From the NCBI RefSeq assembly GCF_004364585.1, contig NZ_SOAN01000003.1, forward strand, positions 1-64,000: a stretch of DNA of 64,000 nt, written 5' to 3'. A program made the position numbers and the translations under genes. Positions 15,762-24,981 of the stretch are shown here, one piece after another. The DNA comes from Nesterenkonia aurantiaca. GTDB taxonomy: Bacteria; Actinomycetota; Actinomycetes; Actinomycetales; Micrococcaceae. The notes beneath the pieces were generated by a model, which searched no databases, was not told where the DNA came from, and worked only from the letters and a program-made list of their open reading frames with translations. The first letter of the stretch is position 1. Every line of letters starts with the position of its first letter.

Positions 15762-17636
15762 ATGGTCAACACCGTTGCAACGGCGCCCGGTGCGAGTGGA
15801 TCGAATGGATCAGGGACCAGGGATCCTGCGATCACGGCCGAGGCTCCCACGACACATGCCCCGCTGCTGAACTTCGTCCAGGAGATCGCAGCCCTGACTC
15901 AGCCCGACCGGATCCACTGGGTGGACGGATCCGAGAGCGAGCACCGCACACTCACCGACGAACTGGTCGAATCCGGAACATTCACACGGCTCACCAGCCC
16001 AGACTTCCCCAACTCCTTCGCCGCGTTCTCCGATCCCGCCGATGTGGCTAGGGTGGAGTCCCGCACCTTCATCTGCTCGGAGAACGAGCGCGATGCCGGC
16101 TTCACGAACAACTGGGTCGAGCCCGCGCAGATGCGCGAGACCCTGCGCGGCGTCTTTGACGGGGCGATGCGCGGGCGCACCATGTACGTGATCCCTTTCG
16201 TGATGGGTCATCTCGACGCCGAGGACCCCAAGTTCGGCGTGGAGATCACCGACTCCGCCTACGTGGTCACCAGCATGCGGATCATGGCACGGATCGGCAC
16301 CGATGTGCTGCGCAAGATCGAGGAGCTGGACGCGTTCTTCGTCCCGGCGGTCCACTCCGTGGGCGCACCCTTGGAGCCGGGCCAGCAGGACGTCCCCTGG
16401 CCGTGCAACGAGGAGAAGTACATCGTGCACTACCCGGAGACCCGAGAGATCTGGTCCTACGGCTCCGGCTACGGCGGCAACGCGCTGCTGGGCAAGAAGT
16501 GCTACGCGCTGCGCATCGCCTCGGTCATGGCCCGGGACGAGGGCTGGCTCGCCGAGCACATGCTCATCCTCAAGCTCACCAGCCCCGCCAACCGCAGCTA
16601 CTTCATCTCCGGTGCCTTCCCCTCGGCCTGCGGCAAGACCAACCTGGCGTTGATCGACCCCACCCTTCAGGGGTGGAAGGCTGAGACCCTGGGGGATGAC
16701 ATCACCTGGATCCGGCCGGGTCACGACGGCGAGCTCCGGGTGGTCAACCCGGAGTCCGGTTACTTCGGGGTCGCCCCGGGCACCGGCTGGCACACCAACG
16801 CCAACGCGATGCGTGCCATCGCCAAGGGCAACTCGGTGTTCACCAACTGCGCGCTCACCGACGACGGCGGCGTCTGGTGGGAGGGCATGACCGAAGAGAC
16901 CCCGACCCATCTGACCGACTGGCGCGGTGAGGACTGGACGCCGGACTCAGAACAGCCGGCCGCCCACCCTAACGCCCGGTTCTGCACCCCTATCGATCAG
17001 ACCGACATGCTCGCCCCGGAGTACTCCGAGCCCAACGGGGTCAAGCTGGACGCGATCCTCTTCGGCGGACGGCGCAAGACCACGGTCCCGCTGGTCACCC
17101 AGGCCCGGGACTGGAACCACGGGATCTTCTTCGGCGCCACGCTCTCCTCGGAGACCACCGCGGCGGCAGAGGGCGCGGTGGGCAATGTGCGGCGGGACCC
17201 GATGGCGATGCTGCCGTTCATCGGCTACGACGCCGGGGATTACCTCAGGCACTGGGTGGAGGTCTCCGGGCAGGCGGACCAGTCCAAGCTGCCCGAGATC
17301 TTCCTGGTGAACTGGTTCCGCAGGGGGCGCGACGGGAAGATCTCCTGGCCCGGGTTCTCCGAGAACTCGCGCGTGCTCAAGTGGGTCACCGAACGCCTCG
17401 AAGGAGGCGGCAAGGCGGTGGAGACCCCGATCGGCTTCACCCCCACGATGGACGGCCTGGACCTGACCGGGCTGGAGATCACCCCGGAGGCGCTGGAGGA
17501 CTCGATCACCGTGGACCGCCAGGAGTGGCTCACCGAGCTCGACGGAATCGACGAGTGGTTCGCTCAGTTCGGCGACTCGCTGCCGGAGTCCATCGCGGCC
17601 CAGAGCGAAGAGCTGCGCCGTCGTCTGACGCCCTGA
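15762..17636 (+). CDS. pckG: Phosphoenolpyruvate carboxykinase (GTP)
   Basis: A 624-residue cytosolic enzyme converting oxaloacetate plus GTP to PEP and CO2, the first committed step of gluconeogenesis. The P-loop segment [12 protein letters not shown] holds the reactive cysteine and nucleotide lysine; [12 protein letters not shown] and the [17 protein letters not shown] segment are GTP-class signatures. I chose ATG 15762 because GGAGGG sits just upstream and the length then matches the family. It is monocistronic and convergent with the ureohydrolase gene across a long hairpin. Confidence 0.97.
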   Translation: MVNTVATAPGASGSNGSGTRDPAITAEAPTTHAPLLNFVQEIAALTQPDRIHWVDGSESEHRTLTDELVESGTFTRLTSPDFPNSFAAFSDPADVARVESRTFICSENERDAGFTNNWVEPAQMRETLRGVFDGAMRGRTMYVIPFVMGHLDAEDPKFGVEITDSAYVVTSMRIMARIGTDVLRKIEELDAFFVPAVHSVGAPLEPGQQDVPWPCNEEKYIVHYPETREIWSYGSGYGGNALLGKKCYALRIASVMARDEGWLAEHMLILKLTSPANRSYFISGAFPSACGKTNLALIDPTLQGWKAETLGDDITWIRPGHDGELRVVNPESGYFGVAPGTGWHTNANAMRAIAKGNSVFTNCALTDDGGVWWEGMTEETPTHLTDWRGEDWTPDSEQPAAHPNARFCTPIDQTDMLAPEYSEPNGVKLDAILFGGRRKTTVPLVTQARDWNHGIFFGATLSSETTAAAEGAVGNVRRDPMAMLPFIGYDAGDYLRHWVEVSGQADQSKLPEIFLVNWFRRGRDGKISWPGFSENSRVLKWVTERLEGGGKAVETPIGFTPTMDGLDLTGLEITPEALEDSITVDRQEWLTELDGIDEWFAQFGDSLPESIAAQSEELRRRLTP

Positions 17637-17659
17637 GCGCAGCTGCCGGCCCCGAGCGC

Positions 17660-17725
17660 CTGAGCGGGTCCGGCCGCTGAGCGGGTCCGGTCCGCGCGCT
17701 CAGCGCGCCGGCCGGACCCGCTCAG
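17660..17725. terminator. Long hairpin between convergent pckG and ureohydrolase genes
   Basis: The 16-base segment CTGAGCGGGTCCGGCC (17660-17675) is perfectly complementary to 17710-17725, which lies inside the last codons of the minus-strand ureohydrolase gene. A second copy of the first 14 bases follows at 17677-17690, so two alternative stems can form. There is no U-tract. It probably acts as a bidirectional terminator. Confidence 0.5.
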
Positions 17726-18698
17726 CGCCCATGGCGGAGATCAGCTCGTAGAGCACGTGCGCGGCCGCGATCCCGGTCAGCTGCGCGTGGTCATAGGCGG
17801 GGGCGACCTCGACGACGTCCACGCCGACGATCTGCTGATCGCTCAGGGCACGGATGATCCGCAGCAGCTCGCGGCTGGTCAGCCCACCGGCCTCCGGGGT
17901 GCCGGTGCCGGGGGCGTGGGCCGGGTCCAGCACGTCGATGTCCACCGAGATGTAGACCGGCTTCCCGGCCAGGCGCTGCTTGAGCCGGGTGATCGCTGCG
18001 GGGACCCCGTGTTCCTCGATGTACTCGCTGCTGGTGATCTGGAACCCGAGCTGCGCGTCGTCGGTGAGATCGCCCTTGCCGTAGAGCGGTCCGCGGATTC
18101 CCAGATGCGCGCTCGCGGTGAGATCGATGAACCCGTCCTCCGAGGCTCGTCGGAACGGGGTGCCATGGGTGAGCGGAACCCCGAAATAGGTGTCCCAGGT
18201 GTCCAGATGCGCATCCGCATGCAGCACCGCCACCGGGCCGTGCTGCTCGGCCGCGGCGCGCAGCAGCGGATAGGCGATCGTATGGTCGCCGCCGATCACC
18301 GCGAGCCTGCCCGCGCGGGTCAGCAGCTCCTTCGCTCCCTGATAGACCTGCTCCATCGCCTGGTCCAGATCGAAGGGGTTCGCGACGATGTCCCCGGCGT
18401 CGGCCACCTGCTGCACCGCGAAGGGTGAGATGTCCTGGGCGGGGTTGTACGGGCGCAGCAGCCGGGAGGACTCGCGCACATGCGCGGGCCCGAACCTTGC
18501 GCCGGGCCGGTAGCTCACCCCGGAGTCGAAGGGCACCCCGGCCACCGCGATGTCAGCGGTGCCCACCGTCTCCAGAAGCGGCAGCAGCGCGAAGCTGGCG
18601 GGGCCGGCGAAGCGCGGCGTGCGGGAGCTGTCCCGGGGTCCCACCGGTGTCTGGGGTGGGTCCTGCGGGTGTTCTGCGGAGGCGTCGTGGGGGCTCAT
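17700..18698 (-). CDS. Ureohydrolase (agmatinase / guanidinobutyrase family)
   Basis: A 332-residue binuclear manganese enzyme that hydrolyses a guanidino group to urea plus amine. Metal ligands are in [14 protein letters not shown] and [19 protein letters not shown], the full arginase-superfamily set. Automated calls would say agmatinase. The nearby DavB-like oxygenase and amidase make 4-guanidinobutyrate (yielding GABA and urea) a better guess. I used ATG 18698; ATG 18707 and GTG 18728 are alternatives. It lies 39 bases after the BCCT gene on the same strand, so they are probably one operon. Confidence 0.85.
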   Translation of the reverse strand: MSPHDASAEHPQDPPQTPVGPRDSSRTPRFAGPASFALLPLLETVGTADIAVAGVPFDSGVSYRPGARFGPAHVRESSRLLRPYNPAQDISPFAVQQVADAGDIVANPFDLDQAMEQVYQGAKELLTRAGRLAVIGGDHTIAYPLLRAAAEQHGPVAVLHADAHLDTWDTYFGVPLTHGTPFRRASEDGFIDLTASAHLGIRGPLYGKGDLTDDAQLGFQITSSEYIEEHGVPAAITRLKQRLAGKPVYISVDIDVLDPAHAPGTGTPEAGGLTSRELLRIIRALSDQQIVGVDVVEVAPAYDHAQLTGIAAAHVLYELISAMGAERVRPAR

Positions 18699-18737
18699 AC
18701 GCCTCATTGTTGCGCAGAACTCGTCCACATCGCGGGA

Positions 18738-20351
18738 TCAGCTCACGGTGTGCGGCTCGGCGTCGACCGTTCGGCGGGGCTCGGCGCGCCGGACGAACCG
18801 GGCGTCCCGGCGCAGCTCCTTGACCAGCGAGATCCCGAGCAGGGTGGCGATGATGGTGAATGGCACCGCGGAGAGCAGCGCGGTCTGCTGCAGCGCCTGC
18901 AGGCCGCCGGCGATCAACAGGACGATGGCGCAGAGCCCGGTGAGCAGGCCCCAGACGCCCAGCATGGGTCGGCTCGGGTACATCGAGCCGCGCGAGGAGA
19001 GCACGCTGAGCACGAAGGTGTTCGAGTCGGCGCTGGAGACGAAGAACAGCACCACCATAGCCACGGTGAGCACCGAGGTGATGGCCGCGAGTGGCAGTGC
19101 ATCGAGCAGCGCGAAGAAGGTCACGTTGGTGTCCTCCAAGGTGGCCTCGCCGATGCTGTTGCCGGAGAACATATCGAGATGGATCGCGGAGCCGCCGAAG
19201 ATCGTGAACCAGAGGCTGAAGACCAGGGTCGGTACGCCGAGCACCGCGACCACGAACTCCCGGATGGTGCGCCCCTTGGAGATCTTCGCCAGGAAGATGC
19301 CGACGAAGGCGCCCCAGCTCAGCCACCATGCCATCATGAAGTAGGTCCACCACTGCATCCACTGCAGGTCCTCCGGGGTGCCCGGGGTCAGCAGCGCGAC
19401 CATCGGGAACTCCGCGAGGAACTGTCCCATGGAACGGAAGTACAGGTTGCTGATGAAGCTGGTCGGGCCCACCGCCAGCACGAACACGCCCAGCGCCGCG
19501 GCGGCGAGCATGGTGGCCTTGCTGATCCATTTGATGCCGCGGGTGACCCCGGACATCGCGGAGAGGGTGAAGACCACGGTGATCCCCCCGATGATGATGA
19601 CCTGCACGAACAGATCCGAGGGGATCCCGGTGAGGCTGTTGACCCCCTCGGCGATCTGCGCCGCGCCGAGTCCCAGCGAGGTGGTGGTGCCGAAGAGCGT
19701 GGCGATGATGGTGAAGATGTCGATGAGCTGGCCCGCCCAGCCGTCCATGCTCTTGCCCAGCACCGGGCGCAGCATCGGGGAGATCAGTCCGGTGTTGTGC
19801 CGCCTGTGGGTGGAGTAGGCGATGGCCAGCCCGAAGACGCCGAACAGCGCCCAGGCATTGGGGCCCCAGTTGAAGTAGGAGAACTGCATCGCGCGCACCG
19901 CGGCGTCCAGGGTCTCAGGCTCTGCGAGGCCGTGCGGTGGCACCATGAAGTGGCTCATCGGTTCGGCCGCGCCGTAGCTGATCAGCCCGATGCCCATCAC
20001 GGTGCCGCAGATCATCGCGATCCAGGACCAGTTGCTGAACTCCGGGCGGTCATGATCCTCGCCCAGCCGGATCTTGCCGAACCTGCTCAGTCCGAGATAG
20101 ACCATCAGCGCGATGCAGCCCGCTGTGACCACCAGGTAGGCCCAGCCGATGTTCTGCGAGGACCAGGTCGACGCCGCCGTCATCACCAGGTTCAGATTCT
20201 CCGGCGCGAGCGCCGCCCAGAGCACGAAGCTCAGCAGCGCCGCCATCGAGATGATGAAGACACCGCTGGGGCGCGAGCGGCCCGGGGTCCGGCTCACGCC
20301 GTTTCGTTCGGCGTCTGGCACCGTTCGGGGTGCCTTGTCCTGGCTGTTCAT
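18738..20351 (-). CDS. BCCT family transporter
   Basis: A 537-residue, roughly 12-helix secondary transporter of the betaine/carnitine/choline family. The family signature is visible as the WWTYFMMAWWLSWG segment, with FVSSADSNTFVLSV and FSYFNWGPNAWALF as further conserved blocks. Substrates usually carry a positive charge; given the linked ureohydrolase, arginine or 4-guanidinobutyrate is possible but unproven. The ATG at 20351 was chosen because the longer reading adds a cysteine-rich stretch unlike the family. Start is uncertain. Confidence 0.88.
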   Translation of the reverse strand: MNSQDKAPRTVPDAERNGVSRTPGRSRPSGVFIISMAALLSFVLWAALAPENLNLVMTAASTWSSQNIGWAYLVVTAGCIALMVYLGLSRFGKIRLGEDHDRPEFSNWSWIAMICGTVMGIGLISYGAAEPMSHFMVPPHGLAEPETLDAAVRAMQFSYFNWGPNAWALFGVFGLAIAYSTHRRHNTGLISPMLRPVLGKSMDGWAGQLIDIFTIIATLFGTTTSLGLGAAQIAEGVNSLTGIPSDLFVQVIIIGGITVVFTLSAMSGVTRGIKWISKATMLAAAALGVFVLAVGPTSFISNLYFRSMGQFLAEFPMVALLTPGTPEDLQWMQWWTYFMMAWWLSWGAFVGIFLAKISKGRTIREFVVAVLGVPTLVFSLWFTIFGGSAIHLDMFSGNSIGEATLEDTNVTFFALLDALPLAAITSVLTVAMVVLFFVSSADSNTFVLSVLSSRGSMYPSRPMLGVWGLLTGLCAIVLLIAGGLQALQQTALLSAVPFTIIATLLGISLVKELRRDARFVRRAEPRRTVDAEPHTVS

Positions 20352-20616
20352 CTGTGTCACGCGTCCTTGGCTCAGCGAACAGAGCCAACAGCCCGCCGCG
20401 ACGAATGCACAGGCGGCCGCCAGAACATCGGGGACAAGCATACGCAACCTCTCCCGCCCAGCTGCACCGGAACTCCCAGCGGGCCCGGGGCTCGGCGAGA
20501 CATTCCGGGTCCGGGGCCCTGGTCAGTCCCACTGGAGTGCCCTAGGTTATGATCCACACGTGAGACACGTCACTCCACCTGGTGGGCGGTCTCGGAACAA
20601 GGTGGGAGATGCAGCC

Positions 20617-22236
20617 ATGAGCGATCAGTCCGGAGACGCGACGCCCGATCAGGCCCGACGCGAAGGCATCATCGACACCGGAGGCCCCACACGCCCACCG
20701 GCGAAGACCTGGGCCTTCCGAGCGCTTGGGATCGGGCTGGCCATCCTGGTCTGGGCGCTGCTCGGCGCCGCCGACATGTCCGCCGACGCGCGCCTGGTGG
20801 CCGGGGTCGCGGTGCTGATGGCCGTGTGGTGGATGACCGAATCGATGCCGCTCTCGGTCACCTCGCTGCTGCCGATCGTGCTCTTCCCGGTGCTCACCGC
20901 GCTGGAGGTCGCCGAGGTCACCGCGCCCTACGCGAACCCGATCGTGTTCCTCTTCCTCGGCGGCTTCCTGATCGCCATCGCGATGCAGAAATGGAACCTG
21001 CACCGCCGGATCGCGCTGCTGACGCTGCAACGGGTCGGCACGCACCCCCGGCAGATCATCCTCGGGATGATGATCGCCACCGCGTTCCTGTCCATGTGGG
21101 TCTCCAACACCGCGACCACCCTGATGATGCTGCCCATCGGCCTGAGCGTGCTGACCCTGGTGGTGGAGAACAGCCGCAACACCGGCACCCAGGCCGAGAG
21201 CGCCTCCCTGACCGAGGAGATCCGGTCGGGCAAGGCGATCAGCGACGTCATCGAGGACCGTGAGGTGCGGATCTTCGGCGTCGCCCTGGTGCTGGCGATC
21301 GCCTGGGCCGCCACCATCGGCGGGCTCGGCACCCTGCTGGGCTCCCCGCCCAATGCCATCGTGGCCGGCTACATCAGTGAGGAGCTCGGTGAGACCGTCG
21401 GGTTCGCCCAGTGGATGATCCTCGGGGTGCCGATCGTGGTCGTGTTCATCGGACTCTCCTGGCTGCTGATCACCCGGGTGATGTTCCGATTCCAGCTCGC
21501 GGAGATCCCCGGCGGCAAGAAGCTGATCAATGACGAGGTCTCCGCCCTGGGGCCGATGAGCCAGGGAGAGAAGGTCGTGCTCGGCGTATTCGTCCTCGCC
21601 GCCTTCTGCTGGATCGTGCCCGGAGTGCTCTCCGGCGTCGGTGACATCGGTGAACAGCTGCCCTGGCTGGAGCTCTTCGACGACACCGTGATCGCCATCG
21701 GCGCAGGCGTGCTGCTCTTCCTGATCCCCGGTGACAAGCGCGGCAACATGACCCTGCAGTGGAAGGACGCCGAGGAAGGTCTTCCCTGGGGTGTGCTGCT
21801 GCTCTTCGGCGGCGGCCTCTCACTCGCCGCGGCCGTGGCCAGCACCGGTCTCGATGCCTGGTTCGGTGAACAGGTCAGCGGCCTCGGCGCGCTGCCGATC
21901 GTGCTGCTGCTGGCCGTGGTGGTCACCATCGTGCTGCTGCTGACCGAGATCACCAGCAACACCGCCACCGCAGCCACCTTCATCCCGATCCTCGGCGGCG
22001 TGGCGGTGGGCATCGGGGTGGACCCGGTCACACTGCTGATCCCGGCTGCCCTGGCCGCGACCTGCGCGTTCATGCTCCCGGTGGGCACCCCTCCGAATGC
22101 CATCGTCTACGCCACCGGCTATGTGAAGATCACCGAGATGGTGCGCGGCGGTGTCGTGCTCAACGTCGTCGGGATCATCCTGATCACGATCTTCACCGTG
22201 CTCCTGGGACCGATAGCCTTCGGCATGGTGTTCTGA
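20617..22236 (+). CDS. DASS (SLC13) family sodium-coupled anion transporter
   Basis: A 539-residue inner-membrane symporter for dicarboxylates, related anions or sulfate. Both halves of the inverted repeat carry the SNT motif (WVSNTATTLMMLPI and ITSNTATAATFIPI) and the paired GSPPNAI / GTPPNAIVYATG loops that bind sodium and substrate carboxylate. The ATG at 20617 follows GGTGGGAG. It is transcribed divergently from the BCCT gene, 265 bases away, and is followed 90 bases later by the amidase. Uptake of a C4-C5 acid linked to amino-acid catabolism is a guess. Confidence 0.9.
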   Translation: MSDQSGDATPDQARREGIIDTGGPTRPPAKTWAFRALGIGLAILVWALLGAADMSADARLVAGVAVLMAVWWMTESMPLSVTSLLPIVLFPVLTALEVAEVTAPYANPIVFLFLGGFLIAIAMQKWNLHRRIALLTLQRVGTHPRQIILGMMIATAFLSMWVSNTATTLMMLPIGLSVLTLVVENSRNTGTQAESASLTEEIRSGKAISDVIEDREVRIFGVALVLAIAWAATIGGLGTLLGSPPNAIVAGYISEELGETVGFAQWMILGVPIVVVFIGLSWLLITRVMFRFQLAEIPGGKKLINDEVSALGPMSQGEKVVLGVFVLAAFCWIVPGVLSGVGDIGEQLPWLELFDDTVIAIGAGVLLFLIPGDKRGNMTLQWKDAEEGLPWGVLLLFGGGLSLAAAVASTGLDAWFGEQVSGLGALPIVLLLAVVVTIVLLLTEITSNTATAATFIPILGGVAVGIGVDPVTLLIPAALAATCAFMLPVGTPPNAIVYATGYVKITEMVRGGVVLNVVGIILITIFTVLLGPIAFGMVF

Positions 22237-22326
22237 CCAGCCTGACCCTCAGGAAGAGTGAGGTGCTGACCGGCTGATTCTGAAGGAGTCCGCCCAGCTG
22301 GGCATCGGTCAGGGGATACTGGTCCC

Positions 22327-23118
22327 ATGCGAATCGCGCTGATGCAGCACACCGCCCGTCCGTTGGAGCCGCAGCACAACCTGGACCTGGTCGACGACGC
22401 CGCGGCTCGGGCGAGCGAGCAGGGGGCCCAGCTGCTGCTCACCCCGGAGCTCTTCGGCTTCGGCTACGTCCCGTCTCAGATCCGTGCCCAGGTCAGCGCG
22501 GAACAGGTCGACGCCGCGAGGTCCAGACTGCGCGGTATCGCCCGGGACCGCGGGATCGCGCTGGTGTGGTCGCTTCCCGGCCCTGAGGGGCCCGAGCGGC
22601 GCGGGATCACTGCCGAGCTCGCCGATGAACACGGAGAGGTGCTTGCCAGCTACCAGAAGGTCCAGCTCTACGGACCCGAGGAGAAGGCCGCCTTCGTCCC
22701 GGGCGAGCAGCCGCCGCCGGTGCTCAGCTGGGGCGGACGGCAGCTGAGCCTGCTGGTCTGCTACGACGTGGAGTTCCCCGAGATGGTCCGGGCCGCCGCA
22801 GCCCGCGGCGCCCAGCTGGTGCTGGTGCCCACCGCTCTGGCCGGGGACGAGACCTCGGTCCCGGGGATCCTGCTGCCCGCGCGCGCGGTGGAGAATGGGA
22901 TCACCCTGGCCTATGCCAACCACTGCGGCCCGGAGGGCGGGCTGGTCTTCGACGGGGGCAGCGTCGTCGTCGGCCCGGCAGGGCAGCCGCTGGGGGAGCT
23001 GGGTGTGGAACCGGGTTTGCTGGTCGTGGACCTGCCGGACCAGAGCCAGGACGCAGGTTCCGACAGCGCGGACTACCTTCAGGATCGGCGCGCGGAGCTC
23101 CACCGGAACTGGCTGTAG
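22327..23118 (+). CDS. Carbon-nitrogen hydrolase, DavA-like amidase
   Basis: A 263-residue nitrilase-superfamily amidase. The Glu-Lys-Cys triad is E41 (TPELF), K111 (YQKVQLYG) and C145 (LVCYDVEFPE). Start (MRIAL), length and the ending (YLQDRRAELH) closely resemble 5-aminopentanamidase DavA as I recall it. In a DavB/DavA pair it would hydrolyse the amide made by the oxygenase: 5-aminovaleramide from lysine or 4-guanidinobutyramide from arginine. GATACT lies 6 bases before the ATG, suggesting a leaderless mRNA. It is convergent with the oxygenase gene. Confidence 0.85.
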   Translation: MRIALMQHTARPLEPQHNLDLVDDAAARASEQGAQLLLTPELFGFGYVPSQIRAQVSAEQVDAARSRLRGIARDRGIALVWSLPGPEGPERRGITAELADEHGEVLASYQKVQLYGPEEKAAFVPGEQPPPVLSWGGRQLSLLVCYDVEFPEMVRAAAARGAQLVLVPTALAGDETSVPGILLPARAVENGITLAYANHCGPEGGLVFDGGSVVVGPAGQPLGELGVEPGLLVVDLPDQSQDAGSDSADYLQDRRAELHRNWL

Positions 23119-23201
23119 CGGTCCCAAGCCGGCCACCGATTCCGGCCACCCAGTCGGGCCGCCCAGTCCGGGCGACCAGTCCAACCGTTCAGTCCGGCCG
23201 T

Positions 23202-24920
23202 TCAGTCCAGCCGGATCGGGGCCAGATCCGCCCAGACGTCACCCGGCCCGGGGTTCTGCGCCGCGGCGGACCCGCCCAGGTGGTGCAGCACCCCCCAGAC
23301 CGCGTTCAGCGCGGTGGTCACCGCGCCGTCGGCCCAACCGGCGGTGAAGGAGATGTCGTCGCCGGCGAGGAACACCCCGCGCTGGTGCTCCGGCAGCTGC
23401 TCCTGGACGAAGTGCCCGAAGAGCCGCTCCTGGTAGCGGTAGTGCCCGGGCAGGTTGTTCTTGAAGGCGCCCATGAAATTTGGGTCGGCCTCCCAGGAGA
23501 CCGTGATCGGCTCACCGACCATATGCGCCCCGATGTCCACCCCGGGGTAGATCTTCGCCAGTGAATGCAGCATCAGCCGGGTCCGCTCGGAGGCGTCCAG
23601 CGGGAGCCACTTCAGGGCGTCGTCGTTCCAGGTATAGCTGAGCAGGATCGCGGCAGGCCGGTCCGGGCCCTCATCCAGCAGGTAGGTGGCGCGGGGGAGC
23701 CGGTCGGTCAGCGTCATGGACATCACCGGGCGCCCGGTCTCCGGGTCGATGTCGCGCCAGAAGGGCCGGTCCACCATCACAAAGGTCTTGGAGGAGAGCA
23801 TGTAGTGGCTCTTCTCGATCGCGGTCCACATCGAGGGAGCGAAGAGATTCTCATCGGTGTCGATCCGCGCCGAAAGCAGCCAGGACTGGCAGGTCACCAC
23901 CGCGGCGGCGAACTCCTGGGTGCGGCCCCATTTCTCGGTGACCCGCACCCCGCCGCCGGGCAGCGCCGGGTTGCTGCCACGATGGATCCCGGAGACCGCA
24001 CCTCGAGGGGCCCCGCCATGCAGAGATTCCAGCGAGGTTCCAGGGGACCAGTGGGCAAGCTGCTCGGGGCGGTGCTTCCACAGCTGGACCGGCAGCCGCT
24101 GGGCACCCCCGTCGATGCTGCGGTGGTGATCATCGGCGCCGGTGAACACCACGCGCAGCACCTCGAGGATCGAATTCGTGAAGTCGGTGTCCCAGCCCCC
24201 GCTGCCGAAGCCGACCTGTCCGAAGGCCTCCAGGTGCTCGAAGCTCAGATCCTGGAACGCCTGGCTGGAGGAGAGGAAGCCGTAGAAGGACTCATCGTCG
24301 AAGCGCTCCACCAGCTGGTTCCACAGCCGCTTCAGCGTATGAACATCGCGGGCGCAGATCGCCTGCTGCACCGCCTCCAGCTCGGCCTCCTCGGTGAGCG
24401 CGCGCTGCCAGGCCTGGGCCACCTCGGCGAAGAACGGCGGAAGGTGGCTGGCATCTTCGGCGTAGAACGCCTGACCCTTGAGCTCGATCACCGTGGAGGG
24501 GGCCGCCCCGGTGAGCGGATTCGGGAACTCCCGGGTCGGCAGATCCAGCAGATCCACGTAGTGATAGAACGCCTTGCCCGAGGTGGGGAAGCGCATCCCG
24601 CCCAGATCGGCCACCACCTCCGGGGCCGCGGCGAAGGACTGGGTCTTCAGTCGGCCGCCGATCTCCCCGGCCTCGAAGATCACCGGTTTGCACCCCAGCT
24701 TCATCAGCTCATAGGCGGCGACGACGCCGGCGAGCCCTGCCCCGATCACGGCCACCTCCGTGCCCTGGGCCTGTTCGGGGAGGCTGCCCAGCCCTGCCGG
24801 GTGCTCCAGGTAGTGGTCGTAGCTGAACGGGAAGTCGGGGTTGAGCATGGTCAGCGTGGGCTCCCCGGGGGCGGCGTCCGCCGGGTCCGGGGTCTCGGGC
24901 AGCGGGCTGGAGACTGTCAT
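23202..24920 (-). CDS. FAD-dependent L-lysine/L-arginine 2-monooxygenase family (DavB-like)
   Basis: A 572-residue flavoenzyme. The dinucleotide motif is at residues 56-90 (VAVIGAGLAGVVAAYELMKL), with GGRL and DLGGMRFP after it and the FAD-closing GDDISFTAGWADGAV near the end. The N-terminal NPDFPFSYDHYLEHPAGLGS and the whole architecture match DavB, which decarboxylates and oxygenates an amino acid to an amide. Asp246 (GGWDTDF) aligns with the residue reported to bind the lysine side chain; Ala262 replaces the DavB cysteine. TAAGCT lies 6 bases before the ATG. Lysine versus arginine is unresolved. Confidence 0.87.
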   Translation of the reverse strand: MTVSSPLPETPDPADAAPGEPTLTMLNPDFPFSYDHYLEHPAGLGSLPEQAQGTEVAVIGAGLAGVVAAYELMKLGCKPVIFEAGEIGGRLKTQSFAAAPEVVADLGGMRFPTSGKAFYHYVDLLDLPTREFPNPLTGAAPSTVIELKGQAFYAEDASHLPPFFAEVAQAWQRALTEEAELEAVQQAICARDVHTLKRLWNQLVERFDDESFYGFLSSSQAFQDLSFEHLEAFGQVGFGSGGWDTDFTNSILEVLRVVFTGADDHHRSIDGGAQRLPVQLWKHRPEQLAHWSPGTSLESLHGGAPRGAVSGIHRGSNPALPGGGVRVTEKWGRTQEFAAAVVTCQSWLLSARIDTDENLFAPSMWTAIEKSHYMLSSKTFVMVDRPFWRDIDPETGRPVMSMTLTDRLPRATYLLDEGPDRPAAILLSYTWNDDALKWLPLDASERTRLMLHSLAKIYPGVDIGAHMVGEPITVSWEADPNFMGAFKNNLPGHYRYQERLFGHFVQEQLPEHQRGVFLAGDDISFTAGWADGAVTTALNAVWGVLHHLGGSAAAQNPGPGDVWADLAPIRLD

Positions 24921-24981
24921 GGGTTCAGCTTATGGGTGCAGGATGGGGTTCATGTGACCCCGGGCTGGAAGGACCTTCGTC

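Noticed and set aside
15445-15762. 105-codon minus-strand ORF between tRNA-Arg and pckG
   Set aside because: It covers the tRNA promoter and the pckG leader, has no ribosome site and a random-looking composition.
20352-20447. N-terminal extension of the BCCT protein
   Set aside because: The extra residues are cysteine-rich and not typical of BCCT proteins; the ATG at 20351 gives a normal N-terminus, although its ribosome site is weak.
18480-20552. A 690-codon frame antisense to the ureohydrolase and BCCT genes
   Set aside because: Composition is Gln/His/Arg-rich with no domain; the opposite strand encodes two clear families.
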